NCBI GenBank assembly: GCA_009733715.1 | Contig: WMKJ01000083.1 | Location: 1-58,833, forward strand | From: Herpomyces periplanetae | Taxonomy: Eukaryota; Ascomycota; Laboulbeniomycetes; Herpomycetales; Herpomycetaceae | Length of the DNA stretch: 58,833 nt | Direction: 5' to 3' | Shown here: positions 1 through 11,688 of the stretch, one piece after another | Layout: every line of letters begins with the position of its first letter | How positions within the stretch are numbered: position 1 is the stretch's first letter | Position numbers and translations under genes: made by a program | Notes under the pieces: generated by a model | The model's input: the letters and a program-made list of their open reading frames with translations, nothing else | Told to the model about the DNA's origin: nothing | Database searches by the model: none

Positions 1-571
1 CGTTTGTAGCTTCCTCAAATGTTATGCCATGGGAAATGATATCTTCATCGGCGCTTAGACCACTATGGCTATCGGTTATCAAACCTCTAACAAGCCCATT
101 TACACCGCCTAAGGCTGAAAATGCGGAAGGAGATTTGGGATTGATTAATTTATTTAGTTGGCCGGGGGAAAAAGCGAATTTATTGTTGGGTATATTAAAA
201 GAACTTTCGTTGCCCGGGTCGGGAGCTAAGGCCTCCTGGGGGCTCATTAACTTTACGTTGTCTTCACTCTTTCCAGATCCGATTCGTTTGTCAGGCGGGG
301 CTAAAGCAATGGAAATTGACGATGATGACGAAGATGCTACATGGGAGCGACGTGAATCGTAGAGTGAATTGTTTGAAGATGAGTTGAACGACTCCCCGCG
401 AGGACGATTTACCGAAGGTACGGCAAGAAAGCTGAGATTTGTTCCATTGTTTGACGTGGAGGAATTATAGTGCGCATTATTATTATTATTTGTGTTTGAT
501 GCAGACAAATTTCCCATGGGTCCAGGTCCGCTGGACGAACCGGATACGGTAGGGACCAGACTAGAGGCCAT
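1..571 (-). CDS. PMC1: Calcium-transporting P-type ATPase, PMC1-like (N-terminal part, cut by window edge)
   Basis: The reading frame from ATG at 571 stays open for 190 codons to the window edge. Residues 1-125 are Ser/Asn-rich low complexity, as is common at the cytosolic N-terminus of fungal PMCA-type pumps. From about residue 132 the sequence turns conserved: KFAFSPGQLNKLINPKS, then FSALGGVNGLVRGLITD and GLSADE. This is the signature that precedes the first membrane helix in fungal PMC1-type Ca2+-ATPases. By family knowledge the enzyme pumps Ca2+ from the cytosol, usually into the vacuole. No membrane helix or catalytic motif lies inside the window, so the substrate is inferred from the N-terminal block alone. 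The upstream DNA is pyrimidine-rich on the sense strand for several kilobases. A different PMCA paralogue is possible; a P-type pump is near certain. Confidence 0.88.
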   Translation of the reverse strand, partial: MASSLVPTVSGSSSGPGPMGNLSASNTNNNNNAHYNSSTSNNGTNLSFLAVPSVNRPRGESFNSSSNNSLYDSRRSHVASSSSSSISIALAPPDKRIGSGKSEDNVKLMSPQEALAPDPGNESSFNIPNNKFAFSPGQLNKLINPKSPSAFSALGGVNGLVRGLITDSHSGLSADEDIISHGITFEEATN

Positions 572-3500
572 GAAAACGAGACGAAAAAAAGCGCGATAGT
601 AAGCAGGGTAAGTTCAATGCTGAACCACGGGGTCAATGTAGGAATTGGTAGTTATCTGTAGGATTAGATTGAAGCAGGTTAACAAAGTGAATAGCATAAG
701 AGAGAACAAACAACGAAGACTTACTGTTTTGCTATCTGGCGGAGAGGTGTTAGCGAGATAGACTGGTGGGTTTAACGGACGATAGAACTACTGTTGAAGA
801 GAAGGACAAACTGGGGGGAGAGGGGGGGAAGGAGAAGGTAAGAGTGAATTGCAATGTTTAATGTTCCCGGAATCGCTGTATCACACATGCTCAACGGCTT
901 GAGATGGAGATAAAGAGACGGGTAAGAAGATGTAATGATAAATTTGGCGTGAGATGGGGGAGAAAGGAGTGAAAGCGGGAGATAAGAAGAGGGATTAATG
1001 GGGGGGTGCGCGCACGCACAAGTAGCGTTAACTGCGGGAGGGAGCGTGAAATAGAAGAAACGGGGTGAAATGAAATGATTGAACTGGATAACGAAGAAGG
1101 TTGATTAAGAGTAGAAGATCAAGCAGAAAAATACGGATAAGCATTGAAGCGTGTCAAACGTGAAGGGGACGATAACACTAAGCAAGCAGAGTATTCGCGG
1201 GGAACTTAGTAAGAAAATTTCAAGAGAACGGGAAGTTAAAGCTTAGGAAAAATTAAGGGTGATAGGGGCGGGCGTGCAGAATATGGGGGGAGAGGAGGAG
1301 AGGTGACGGTGATAGTTGTGGATCAAAAGGGATAATGATGGGAAAGTTTGATAGATGAAAGAGTAGAACTATAGGGCAAGGATCACGTTTTTCATAAAGT
1401 GTAAGAGGGGGAGGGGGAGAAGGGAATGGGTGCACGAATAGACTTGAAAGGGAAGGCTAAACATTAGAGAATTCGAAGGAGAAAAATAGACGGGGACAAG
1501 CAAGATTGAACGAACGATGGGGAGAAATTAGCAAAATCAATCCTTAAGGAAGAGAAGAAGGTTGGAAGAAAAAATGGAGAGAATATAAAAGATTAGGGTA
1601 GAATGAAGAACGAGTAATTTGAATTAAAAGATGAATGGGGCGGAAGCGGAAGTGGAAACGGAAGATAAAATAGTTATGGATGAAGAAGAGATGAAGGGGA
1701 ATATAAAGAAGAATAGTAAAGGGATAAAGAAAGAAATGGGAATGAAAAAAGAAAGAATGGAAGGAAGGAATCCCGAGAAGGATTGGACGATTTGAGAAGG
1801 AATTAAGCAGACAGGAAGGAAGAACAATGAAGTAGTAAGCGTTTTGGGATGGGTAAGGCCTGTGAATGGTATTGAAATCAGAGCCGAGAGTAACGGGGAA
1901 TTATCCGAAATAAGAAGGATGAATCAACGAATAACCAAAAGGGAAATTGCCAAATAAATTTTGGGGTTTGAAATTAAATTGACGAAAAGGTTGGCTGGAA
2001 TATGTTGAGATATTTAAGTTGAATATTTAAGATTTTAAGCCCAATCGAGAAAGCGCGTCACAAAAGAAAGGAAATGGGTAGTTCACGGTAAAGAAGGAAG
2101 GCGCAATCCTGACAAAACGAAATGATGAGAGCAGGGCTAGTACCTGAAAAGGAAAGTGGGAAATTCATTAATAAGAGAGGGACAGGAGGGGATTTGGCAG
2201 GGGAGGAGGTGGTAAGCGTTGGGGAGTGGGTGAGGCGAGGCGAGGGACGGTGCGGCGCGGTGCGGCGCGGCGGGATGCGATGCGATGTAATGCAGTTTCG
2301 GGAGGGTGGCGGTGTGGATGCAGGTGATAGAGCCGGACCGGTGTTGATAATTATCACGGGACACCTGTTCGTACGGGTAGTGGGCTGTGCTGCGACATAC
2401 CGCTCTGCTTCATCTACATTTATGTGGTGCATGGGTAGGTCCGTGGAAGTGCATTCAATAATGCGTGGCGTTAGTATAAACCCGGGCTTTTGTATCTGAG
2501 GTGGGGAGGGGTTATAAATGTCGTTGAAGGGAAGTGATGATGATTTGATTTATTGAAATGAGCAAACACTAATTAATGGATTTACAAAACGACACTAGCT
2601 AATAAGACAATGCGGGGAAAATAAACCACTTTCAGCGTAACTACACAGTTATTATTTTTGATAGATCGAGTGTACTTCATGAATATTTCTCCCGCTTCAG
2701 TGCTGATATATGTGGTAAAATATTTATTTTACCGTATTTAATGTATATCCGCCCTTACTGTACCCAATGTTAATACGAAACACGGGGATCTTGTCACGTG
2801 ATTATTGTCCAAGGCTCCAACGGTTTTTGGGGGGAGGGAGAAATGTTAATTGGTTTGGATGAGTTGATGGTTAGCATGGGTGTGAGATGGGTAAAATATT
2901 TAAATCGGATTAATTGGGTGGGCGTATGGCACAGTTTGTACTTGTGAGTAGTGTAGACGTACTGGGTTAATGGGATAGTCACAATTGGACGGGGTAGTTG
3001 ATTGAAGGAGAAGAAGATTTGTGTGTTGGGTTAGTTGGAGTTAATTTTACGGTAAAACATGTTTAACACGTTTATCAGTTACACATGATTGAAAGTATAT
3101 TAGTGGATGCGTTTACTAGGGAGAGGATGAGGAAACTCGGTATAGTGAATGAGAGAGTGAATGATTGTGCACATGTGTAGTAGAATGAATGTTCCAAGGT
3201 GAACTCATGATACTCAACAGCAGCGTTAATTGTTAGTGCTTCCTCTATGGATAATCAAATATTCAATAGGTGTGCGTGAGTGTGAGTGTGAGTGTGAATG
3301 AGACATGAATGTTAGAATTTCTGCAGTGAACGACCGACGGACGGGCCGACCAGCCGGCCCGCCCGTCGGCTTAAAGTCAATTAATAATTTGATTTACCAT
3401 GTTACCATGGTATATCCCATATAGGATAGAATGGGGGTAGATGGATGATAATATTAAGAGTAGATAAGATTACCATGGGTAGATTAGCCAGAAGTTTTGG

Positions 3501-6213
3501 TAGTTGGGTATATTTATGAATATGGTAAAGTTTTTACGTTGGTGAGTCTGGACAAGATGTGGGCGAACACTAGGACAGAGGATGATTGGTTAGGGGAAAA
3601 GTTAAATTTTGTTTGGTTGGGGAATAATGGTACGGCTAAGTATATATTATAAGAGAATAAGATAGTGGGATTAGTGAATTGACTACGTAAGATGTATGTT
3701 TACGGTAATGACAAGAATACGGTAAAAGGGGGAAACGGTACATTATACACATATAGTATGAGAGGATATTTAAACAAGATGTATTATTATGCGAGATTAT
3801 GGGGTTAGGGAAGGACAAGGCGATGTAGAATGAGGGAAATATGGAATTAACAAGATTGCGGTAGCTAGGAAGTTGAAGAACAAGAGAATTAACATCCAGG
3901 ATAGAAGGGGGGGGATTTGGGTTTGCGATGGATGGGACGGGATAGGTGAGGATAAATTAGAGAGGGTGGTGATGAAGGAGCCGGAAGAGAAGGGTAGAAT
4001 AATGAACTGGGTAGCAAGGGGAGGGATATAGATTTGTATTATACAATTATAAAGGCGATAGGTTGTATGGTTAAAAGTAGATTTCAAACCAAGAGGGAAA
4101 ATGGAGAGTAGGCAGACGAGGGCGGTTTGGGGGATGGGATTGGATGGGATGAGATGAAACTTAAGGGTATATGAACGGCATAAAGTGTAATAACAGTACA
4201 AAAAACATCGGCAGGCGCAGCATTTGGTAGATAAATTTGACGATAAGATGTGGTTAAGTCCAAGCTAATGAGTAGACAGATGAAGAAGCTAGTAGTATTG
4301 GAAATAGAATTAGTGTTAGCATTGGAGATGGAGATGGCGTTAGCGGCGTCGGCAGCGCCATTAGCAGATCAAAGAAAAAGCGCTAAAGAAGCATCATCAC
4401 CACGTTATAAATAGACTTGGAGGAGAAGGCATCAATTGGTGTCGGAATAAGTTTGTCGGCATCCTCTTGCTAGAATAAAAAATGAGTATCAACTGCAAGG
4501 TACGGAGAGTTGAGAAGATTTTAAACGTAAAGTTAAAGTACACAGGAATCATCGGGAAAAGTACTTTGATATTGGATGGTCGGGTCAGTTAACAAGGTTT
4601 AAGTTAGAGTACAAAACCAAAATGATGATCAAGTTAATACATGATAGAGTAGAGATAAGAGATTTAAAGATTTGGACTGGGTGATACGAGGTTAAATTGT
4701 GGCACTAAATCTATTAGGGCCATAATCGTGATGGTCTAAAAGGTGGCGACACGATCCACAGGGATGGATAGGATGTCATTAATCGGATAAGATGGTGTAT
4801 GGGTTGCGGCCTGAAGGGACGAGCAATCAAATATTTAGAAATGGGGACAAAATAAGGATGGATAAGATTAAAACCACAGCATTAACCAATTAACCCCCTG
4901 GAGCAAAGGTTAATATATCGTGTAAGGAGAAGATGCAAATTTGTTGCGCAAGAGATGGGGAATCCATATGTTAATTAATCGCTGCAGAGCTTCCACACCC
5001 ATAATCTTTAATGGCTAAGCCTCGTCCAGGAAACTTGACAAGTCATTGTCGGCAAGAGTTTATAGTTTCACGATAGTACAAAGTAGCCTTTCCTAAGGCC
5101 GATTTGAGAGCACGCGGAGATGGTGATGATACTGATGCTGCGAGGACTTATTCCCGATACGCTCCCATTAATTACTTTCCTCTTGGTGTACACCTCTCTT
5201 CTTTTTCTCTTTATGATCAAGTATTTGGATCTTCCCTCTCCAAATTACAATGTAACCCACCCATCTACTCTTGAGATCAACTTACTACATTGCCTCCTTC
5301 ACCTCAAATTCATCCCAGTGCATAAAATTATTCGTGCTACCGTTTGCCCAACTACCTCGTGTCTCACAACGTATTTTCATCTTTCTTGATAAAATAAAAT
5401 CACTTGCTTTGCCCTGTTCAATAATTCAATAAACTTTAGACTATATCCAAGCCTTATTATTCTATACCATGCATGCCTTGCATTATCACCACTCTTAACT
5501 TTCCCTCTCCACGGTGATTTCCAACTTGTTGACTATATTCCCCCTTCCATCATCACCAAATTCTCGTATTCTCTGTTGTTCATCCACCCATCATATCGAT
5601 TCCTCAGACTATAATGTTCGTGTAAACTTCATCCTTCAAACTTGTCTGTAAGCCCTGGCACTTAATTCATCATTCCACCAACATCCAGATTGCCCTGCCC
5701 TGCTCATACACTCTTCCATAGTCATACTTCGATTTCGAACCGTCTCATCAACTTCCCAATTCCCATCCAAACCATACGCACCATCCACTTCCAAGCCATT
5801 TTCACCAGATCTTAGCATGATTTACCACCTTCTTTTACCCCTCTCTTGGTGATATCCAGTCCAACGCTCTTCAAATCATACCTTCACAAATATATGTTTA
5901 AACTTATATTCCATGGTTGGGGAAAACTCTATACTAACTTTCATCCAGCCCCGTTCCGTAATATTGGTTCTACTTTTATACGTAAACCATAATCATCCAC
6001 CAACTTTAATCAATTCACCCTTTCTCCAGTGTTCACGTATCACTGACACACAAACACACCTGTCTCACGTTGCCTTTCCCTAGTATCCATATACTCATGT
6101 ATTTCAATTGTACCAAAACCCCCGATACAAAATCCTTTAACATCCCTAATCAATCCATTACTTCACCATACTCACAATAAACGCCGAAAATTCCACCTTC
6201 TCATCCTCTTATT
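572..6213. other. 5.6-kb intergenic region, strand-biased, no recognisable gene
   Basis: No frame here gives a protein I recognise. From about 600 to 4200 the plus strand is A/G-rich; from about 5120 to 6200 it is C/T-rich. The short ORFs in it are low-complexity translations of that bias. Contents noted: a long G-run near 812-832; a GC-rich slippage block at 2226-2290; a CACGTG box at 2795-2800; an 8-bp inverted repeat at 2714-2733; a GAGTGT microsatellite near 3271-3300; a GC-rich hairpin at 3334-3369; and plus-strand TATAAAT-like elements at 2513 and 4406. It separates the start of the calcium-pump gene from the stop of FIG4, so it could hold a very long leader or noncoding transcripts. 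Confidence 0.6.
3334..3369 (-). repeat. GC-rich 15-bp inverted repeat (hairpin)
   Basis: The left arm 3334-3348 and right arm 3355-3369 are complementary at 14 of 15 positions, with a 6-base spacer at 3349-3354. The one mismatch (3341/3362) is A.C on the plus strand but becomes a G.U pair in RNA from the minus strand. A minus-strand transcript would therefore form an unbroken 15-bp stem. It is GC-rich inside AT-rich DNA. Function unknown; a structured leader or transcript end are both possible. Confidence 0.6.
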
Positions 6214-9207
6214 CTATCTCCCTACCCATTCATGATAAATTTCATACCGGCTATGCGTTAAGTCATCCGGATGAATCAAAGTATCTACAACATACGGTTC
6301 AATCCCATACAACGTATAATCTTGTATATCAACCCGTGGTGGTACCTGTGCTATACTTTCATTAAATGATGAAAAATCTTCGTATACGGGTGACCACGGT
6401 TCCGTTTTAAAATAGTTAACATATACGTCAAGATCTTCAGGAGACACCGACGGATAAGTTAAACTCGCCATACTAAACAATCCCGAATTCTCCATACGTT
6501 TACACGTTCCTGTATCAATACATTCCACCGTTTCACTTGTCGCAACATTTTTCTCGTGAAAACTATCCCGTGGTGTCCTATAACTTGATTTCCGTGTATT
6601 AGTCGACGCAATCGACGTTCGTTTAAACCCCATCCGTGAATATCCCTTATTCCGTGGTTGCTCTTGAGAATATGTAGATGATGATGCATCTGTATCATTT
6701 AATGATGCATTATCGGATCCTGAAAATTGTATAAGCCTAAATAATGAGCTAGTTGGACGTCCTATTTTTGACGGATTCGACCGCAACGTAACCGTTCCTC
6801 CACTTCCCGCTGATCCTGTTATCGTCCCTACCATCCCCGGCGACGGATCTACCGACTTCACAGCTTTACATAGCCGTGTAAAAACTGTCGACTCTTCCAA
6901 TCGATAACTATATAAATTTAATAATGTCGTTAAACTTCTCGGTCGATAGTATTCCGTCCAATATCTACCCTGTAAACACTTTTCTACCACCCTATCAATA
7001 CATTCCTTACTACGCTTCTCCCTTAAATACTCCCAGTTAAACCAATTGCTGTAGGGTTGACTCCATTCATTTGTACGTGAACGCCCACGTAAATTATCAT
7101 GATGAAGATAATAATCCGATGTCAATTTCCACAGGTCCAATCCTCGATGCTTATCACACGTATAATATCCCAAAAATAAATTCATCATTTCCTGTCGTTG
7201 TGAATCCATAAACGAACTATTATAGTACCTTTTAACCGATTCCATAACATCTCGTGATGATGATTGCCAGTAATTAGTCTTCCTATAAGTTGCCATAGTA
7301 TTAACTAAATGCGACCCTCCATACTGTATTGCTAACGTGTCACCCAAATCGTGCATCATCCGTGTAAATAACTTAACTACTCCAACGTCCAATTCCAGTT
7401 TTTCACTCTTCACAAATCCCATTACTTTCAATTGACACCCCAATGCATACTTTCCAATAATAAGTTGTGCCGCATTAGTACGATCCAGGCAATCAATGCA
7501 GTTAACCCGTACGATGCCCTGTTGAACTTGTCCACTCATTCCATCGAAAAATCTTGTTTGTTCTAATGCTTTTACCGCATACTTCTCCAACGTTAATATT
7601 ACATCCTGATCTCGAGTTTTGACTGCTCGACTCATATCGTATCCAATGTAAATTATTCTCTTATTCTCGGGGAGAAATTGATTAAGAAACTCAATCGCAT
7701 TTTCATACTCAACCAATAATTTGCTCTCTCGTGGTACTTTTTCTCGACACTTGATCAAATTCATCACTATAATAGGCGCCCCGTATCGCCTCAATAAATC
7801 ATTGAAATGTCGTCCCGCACTTTGATAAAATGGATCAATATTTTGCAGGTATATTGCCGGTTTAGGAGATACACTTGTCGTATCTTGTGTCCAATGTAAC
7901 GGAATACTTCCTCGATGTTGAACGTAGGATGTATACCTTGCATTAGCATACCGTTGTCCATTTAGTCCACGTATACTTGTTACTAAAGGTTCCATTACAA
8001 TCTGCTCTGTTTCCACTTCATTCGCAACATGTCCCTTATCGTTAATTCCACGTTTCCGATACCTAGGTCCTGCAAAGTATCTTGATCGACGAGCTATAAT
8101 CGTAATATGTATGCGACGGTTTAACACTCCAACTGAAGATTGTGAAATGAATCCATGAATAACTGGAAAACACCAATCGTACGGTTTATCCAGTCGTTTT
8201 AACGCCGGTTCTAGCAAATACCAATTCCATACAAACATATTATTCCATCTATGCTCATTAAATTTGGATGTCTCTCGATTTTCCCAGGTTATATTATCCT
8301 CAAGACTACGTGTAACATTATATCCGTAGCTAAAGTAAAATTTCTGTGTTAAATCTACACTTGTAAAAATTCCCAAGTACCGTGCTTCACGATGACTATA
8401 TTGTCGTGCAGTTTTAGCATCTTTCACCGTTCCACTTAGTGTAGACCCTGTTAATGCTGATTTAACACCGGTTCCACATGATAATCCTGGTGATCCTGAT
8501 GTTGTTAATGGATCAGTATACCCATCATTGGGTATTCCACTATTGCCACCACCATTGCCACTATTACTTTCCATTGTGCTAGATCCTGCACCAGTTGTTG
8601 TAATAGCTATTACTTTCGTACCATCAATTTGGTATATAAAATGACCTCCAATAACTGCAACTGGTGTTCGTTTGGTAATAACTACAATGTAAAAGCAATC
8701 CGTAAATTTTACAAATCCTAGTATACCCCAAATACTGCAAATTAATTTTAAACCTCCCGAACTTTTATTTCCATCATCAATCGTTTGTAATAAGGAGTTT
8801 ATTCCCGCCAAATCGTATCCAGTTCTGTCTTCTGTAATACTAAGTTCACCAGCTTGAACTGTTCGATCAATTTTCAAGACACTATAACCACTATCTTGCG
8901 CGTCCACTCCCACAATATAAAATCTTGAACGAGTTTCGTACATGCTAAACCTGTGTAGTTTATGCATAACTGTTCTTGAACATTCCTCTTCTTCCTCACT
9001 AATCTCAATCCTTTCTTCAACTTTTCCCATTACCCTTTCCTCAACCCCAAACTCTTCGGTTTTTCCTCCCGTAACTTTATCATTTTTCCACTTTGGCCGT
9101 AATAATTCCCCTCCACTTAACTCTACTTCACTTGCCAAACTCTCTCGCAAAAATATCTCCTCCGATGTAACATCATAAACCACATCTGAAATTAAATCCC
9201 GCTGCAT
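6214..9207 (-). CDS. FIG4: Polyphosphoinositide phosphatase Fig4 (Sac domain), 997 aa
   Basis: A Sac-family lipid phosphatase that removes the 5-phosphate of PI(3,5)P2 on endosome/vacuole membranes. In yeast and animals it works in a complex with the kinase Fab1/PIKfyve and the scaffold Vac14. A single exon. The Sac N-domain begins near residue 83 (HRFSMYETRSRFYIVG). The central block RRSRYFAGPRYRKRG, followed by NDKGHVANEVETEQIV, is typical of Fig4/Sac1 proteins. The catalytic CX5R motif is intact: CIDCLDRTN, Cys near 570 and Arg near 576. The long C-terminal part (about 700-997) matches Fig4 rather than Sac1, which ends in membrane helices. A GTG codon lies one codon upstream; I use the ATG at 9207. 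The roughly 80-residue acidic extension before the Sac domain is longer than usual. A CACGTG box lies about 75 bp upstream. It is the last of three minus-strand trafficking genes in a row. Confidence 0.95.
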   Translation of the reverse strand: MQRDLISDVVYDVTSEEIFLRESLASEVELSGGELLRPKWKNDKVTGGKTEEFGVEERVMGKVEERIEISEEEEECSRTVMHKLHRFSMYETRSRFYIVGVDAQDSGYSVLKIDRTVQAGELSITEDRTGYDLAGINSLLQTIDDGNKSSGGLKLICSIWGILGFVKFTDCFYIVVITKRTPVAVIGGHFIYQIDGTKVIAITTTGAGSSTMESNSGNGGGNSGIPNDGYTDPLTTSGSPGLSCGTGVKSALTGSTLSGTVKDAKTARQYSHREARYLGIFTSVDLTQKFYFSYGYNVTRSLEDNITWENRETSKFNEHRWNNMFVWNWYLLEPALKRLDKPYDWCFPVIHGFISQSSVGVLNRRIHITIIARRSRYFAGPRYRKRGINDKGHVANEVETEQIVMEPLVTSIRGLNGQRYANARYTSYVQHRGSIPLHWTQDTTSVSPKPAIYLQNIDPFYQSAGRHFNDLLRRYGAPIIVMNLIKCREKVPRESKLLVEYENAIEFLNQFLPENKRIIYIGYDMSRAVKTRDQDVILTLEKYAVKALEQTRFFDGMSGQVQQGIVRVNCIDCLDRTNAAQLIIGKYALGCQLKVMGFVKSEKLELDVGVVKLFTRMMHDLGDTLAIQYGGSHLVNTMATYRKTNYWQSSSRDVMESVKRYYNSSFMDSQRQEMMNLFLGYYTCDKHRGLDLWKLTSDYYLHHDNLRGRSRTNEWSQPYSNWFNWEYLREKRSKECIDRVVEKCLQGRYWTEYYRPRSLTTLLNLYSYRLEESTVFTRLCKAVKSVDPSPGMVGTITGSAGSGGTVTLRSNPSKIGRPTSSLFRLIQFSGSDNASLNDTDASSSTYSQEQPRNKGYSRMGFKRTSIASTNTRKSSYRTPRDSFHEKNVATSETVECIDTGTCKRMENSGLFSMASLTYPSVSPEDLDVYVNYFKTEPWSPVYEDFSSFNESIAQVPPRVDIQDYTLYGIEPYVVDTLIHPDDLTHSRYEIYHEWVGR

Positions 9208-9420
9208 CACTCTCTTCTCGGGCTTTTTTCTCCCATTTCCCAGTCACCTCTCCATCCCACAACACATTTTACATCTCCATCACGTGCGGCTCATTCGGAT
9301 AAATTATATTCCACTATCTATTTACGGTGGGATGTGATCCAAGTGTATAGGTCTCGTGATTTGTGTAGAAAATTATGATGTCATGACATCATACTTTGTG
9401 GCCAAACCTTTATCCGTGTG

Positions 9421-11071
9421 TTAATTGGCTTCTCGAATTAAAATTTCCTTTTCTTGATGAAGAGAATCATTTAATGATGTGAAATTTTCATTGTTATCGC
9501 CATCTCCCTTTTTATATTCTATTCCAGTTTCAATGGGCAAAGGATTTTTTAAGGCCTTAAGTCGACGTAATAATTCTTCATCGGAATTTTCGCAGTTAAT
9601 TTCTCCTTTAGGTTTCATTGAATAATGCTGTGGGTTAACACTTGTCTTTGAAAGTTCCATTTCTAATTTTGATACTTCATCTTCGATATCCATTTCATCA
9701 AGATTAATTATATTTGTTATGGTTTCTTGTATCTCACTTCCAAGTGATACCTCACTGTATAGATTATCTAATTTATCTTCTACACCTTCAATTCCTCCTA
9801 TCTGTTCATTCAATGCTTGTAAAGCTTTTGCGCTGTTTTCCATTACACGAACCACTTCAACCCTTGATTCAGCTTCTTCCACTTTTAATTGTAATGTTTG
9901 CAACTCGTGTAAAAGATCATGTTGCTTGTTTATGTTAGATTCGTGAAACTTTTTTTCTCGCAGACTCCTTAGTGCTAGTGATTTATTACCTAATCTTAAA
10001 GCTTTGCGTAACTCTTGATCCAAACTTTCAACTTTCTCATTCATCCTTGATATAGTTTCTTCCATATTAAATATGGAATCATCCAACGTAGCCTGTGCTT
10101 TATCAACTTCACTTATTTCCCTTGATTCACCTGGTAGGAGAAATTTAATAATTTTTGTTTTTTCACAATACACCGCAACTTGAGGTTGAACATCTCGTGT
10201 AAGATATAGTATAAGTAGGTGTACCGAAAGTATAGAATACGGCTCACAAGTTTGTGTAAGTGCTGATAAAAGTCGACCAAACTTTGACACAGTAAAAACG
10301 TACTTTTTGGCCTCTTTTCCCATCAGACGTGCCATTAATCGACTTTTAATCGTTTCCAAATTTTCTATGCAAACATACTCTCCCGAAATTAACTCTGTAT
10401 CAACTACCTTTTTCCCAAATCCAATAAAACTTAACGCCCATGAAAATGTCGTTTGAACAACGCCACCCAACATAGAATATTCCCTTCCCGTTAATACGCT
10501 AGAATTTGCATTCAGGTAGTCCTGTAGTAAATAAAATTCCCCTTGATTAACGGCTTCTTTCTGTATGGGAAAAAAAAATCATAATTAGTCTTGTCAACTT
10601 CACTTCCCAGAAAATTTTATGTATACACTATCTTTACATTGTGTAATATGATGAACTTGCTCACATATACAGCTAACAATGCAACTGGATATCCCATATC
10701 AGGGAGTTCCAACTCTCGTTCCAAATATCGTGGACCTGGAATGATAAATTCACTACTAGAAATAACCTCTCGTCGGCAAATATTTGACAGAATTCCCACC
10801 CGACTAGCACTTGCTAAAGCACTCTTCCATGCTGCAATGTTAGCCATATACCCATCTGGGTTTGTTAACCGATGAACCGGAAAGTCCGAATATAGTGAAG
10901 CCAGACGAGATTTACTAGTAAATATTATGGTTAACCTGTATTCGCACAGCTATACAAACGAACATGTACCACTCATATTTCAAGCAATGTTCCCATATAA
11001 CCCAAGGAGTACCTTTTAAATTGATCCTCGTTACTCGTTAAATATTTTACCAATTCACTCATAACCGCCAT
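9421..11071 (-). CDS. CHM7: ESCRT-III protein Chm7/CHMP7, three exons, 482 aa
   Basis: My exon model: 11071-11013, 10914-10665, 10560-9421, with introns of 98 and 104 nt. Exon 1 encodes only 19 residues plus two bases; its GTACTC donor and TTACTAG acceptor keep the frame and give the joined sequence QFKSKSRLASLYSDFP. The N-terminal half (about 20-240) resembles the winged-helix ESCRT-II-like part of CHMP7. The Snf7 domain (about 255-430) is a charged helical coiled coil containing LRLGNKSLALRSLREKK. The tail is acidic. In the family, Chm7 is recruited by the inner nuclear membrane protein Heh1/LEM2 to seal nuclear-envelope holes and clear defective pores. A GTTAAC element sits about 15 nt before the first acceptor, consistent with a branch site. 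Exon 1 is the least certain part. Confidence 0.88.
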
Positions 11072-11688
11072 TATATTTATTAGTTTTAAAATCTTAGCCC
11101 ACAATCCAGGCGATCAAAATCAATGGAAAAATGCCATTCAACGAAGCTTTGATATCACAATATACCTCCCAAACCCCCCTGGCATTACATGACAAATCAA
11201 GTCTGATAACTCTTTTACCTGTCATAAAATATGAATAAAATTTTTATCAGAACTAAACAGTGTAACCTTCAATCCAAATAAAATTCATGCCCAAAGCATT
11301 GTCGTTAAAAGGTAACTTTGCACATGGAAATTCATCTCGAGAAATCCCTTTCCTCGATTAGCTAATCAGGGTCCTTTGGTCCTGACGATTCGACGAATTC
11401 GGCGTTAAAACTGAAAGACAACGACTCAACTTGATAATATTGGTTGATTTAACCATCAAGTTCATCATTAGCAGGAAGAGTTCATAGATAGAATGATTAG
11501 TAGGTAAAATATGAGAAGGATCTTTAATAGTGATCAATAAATGGTATAGGTTAACATGTATGATGACCAATTAACATTGCAAACAATGGAAATGCCATGG
11601 TATGCATTTCATCATCATGTCTTATCCAGCACCCACAAAACCTCACCCACGTTACACTTAATCAGTCTTTTAGGGTATAAACTTAATT
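11072..11688. other. Intergenic, CHM7 start to TRS85 stop
   Basis: 617 bp between two minus-strand genes. It must hold the CHM7 promoter and the TRS85 3' end. I see no gene, tRNA or clear promoter element here; the short ORFs are AT-rich and resemble nothing known to me. Confidence 0.5.

Noticed and set aside
2058-2499. Overlapping ORFs of about 125 codons on both strands
   Set aside because: Both translate low-complexity A/G- or C/T-rich DNA and show no domain; neither resembles a family.
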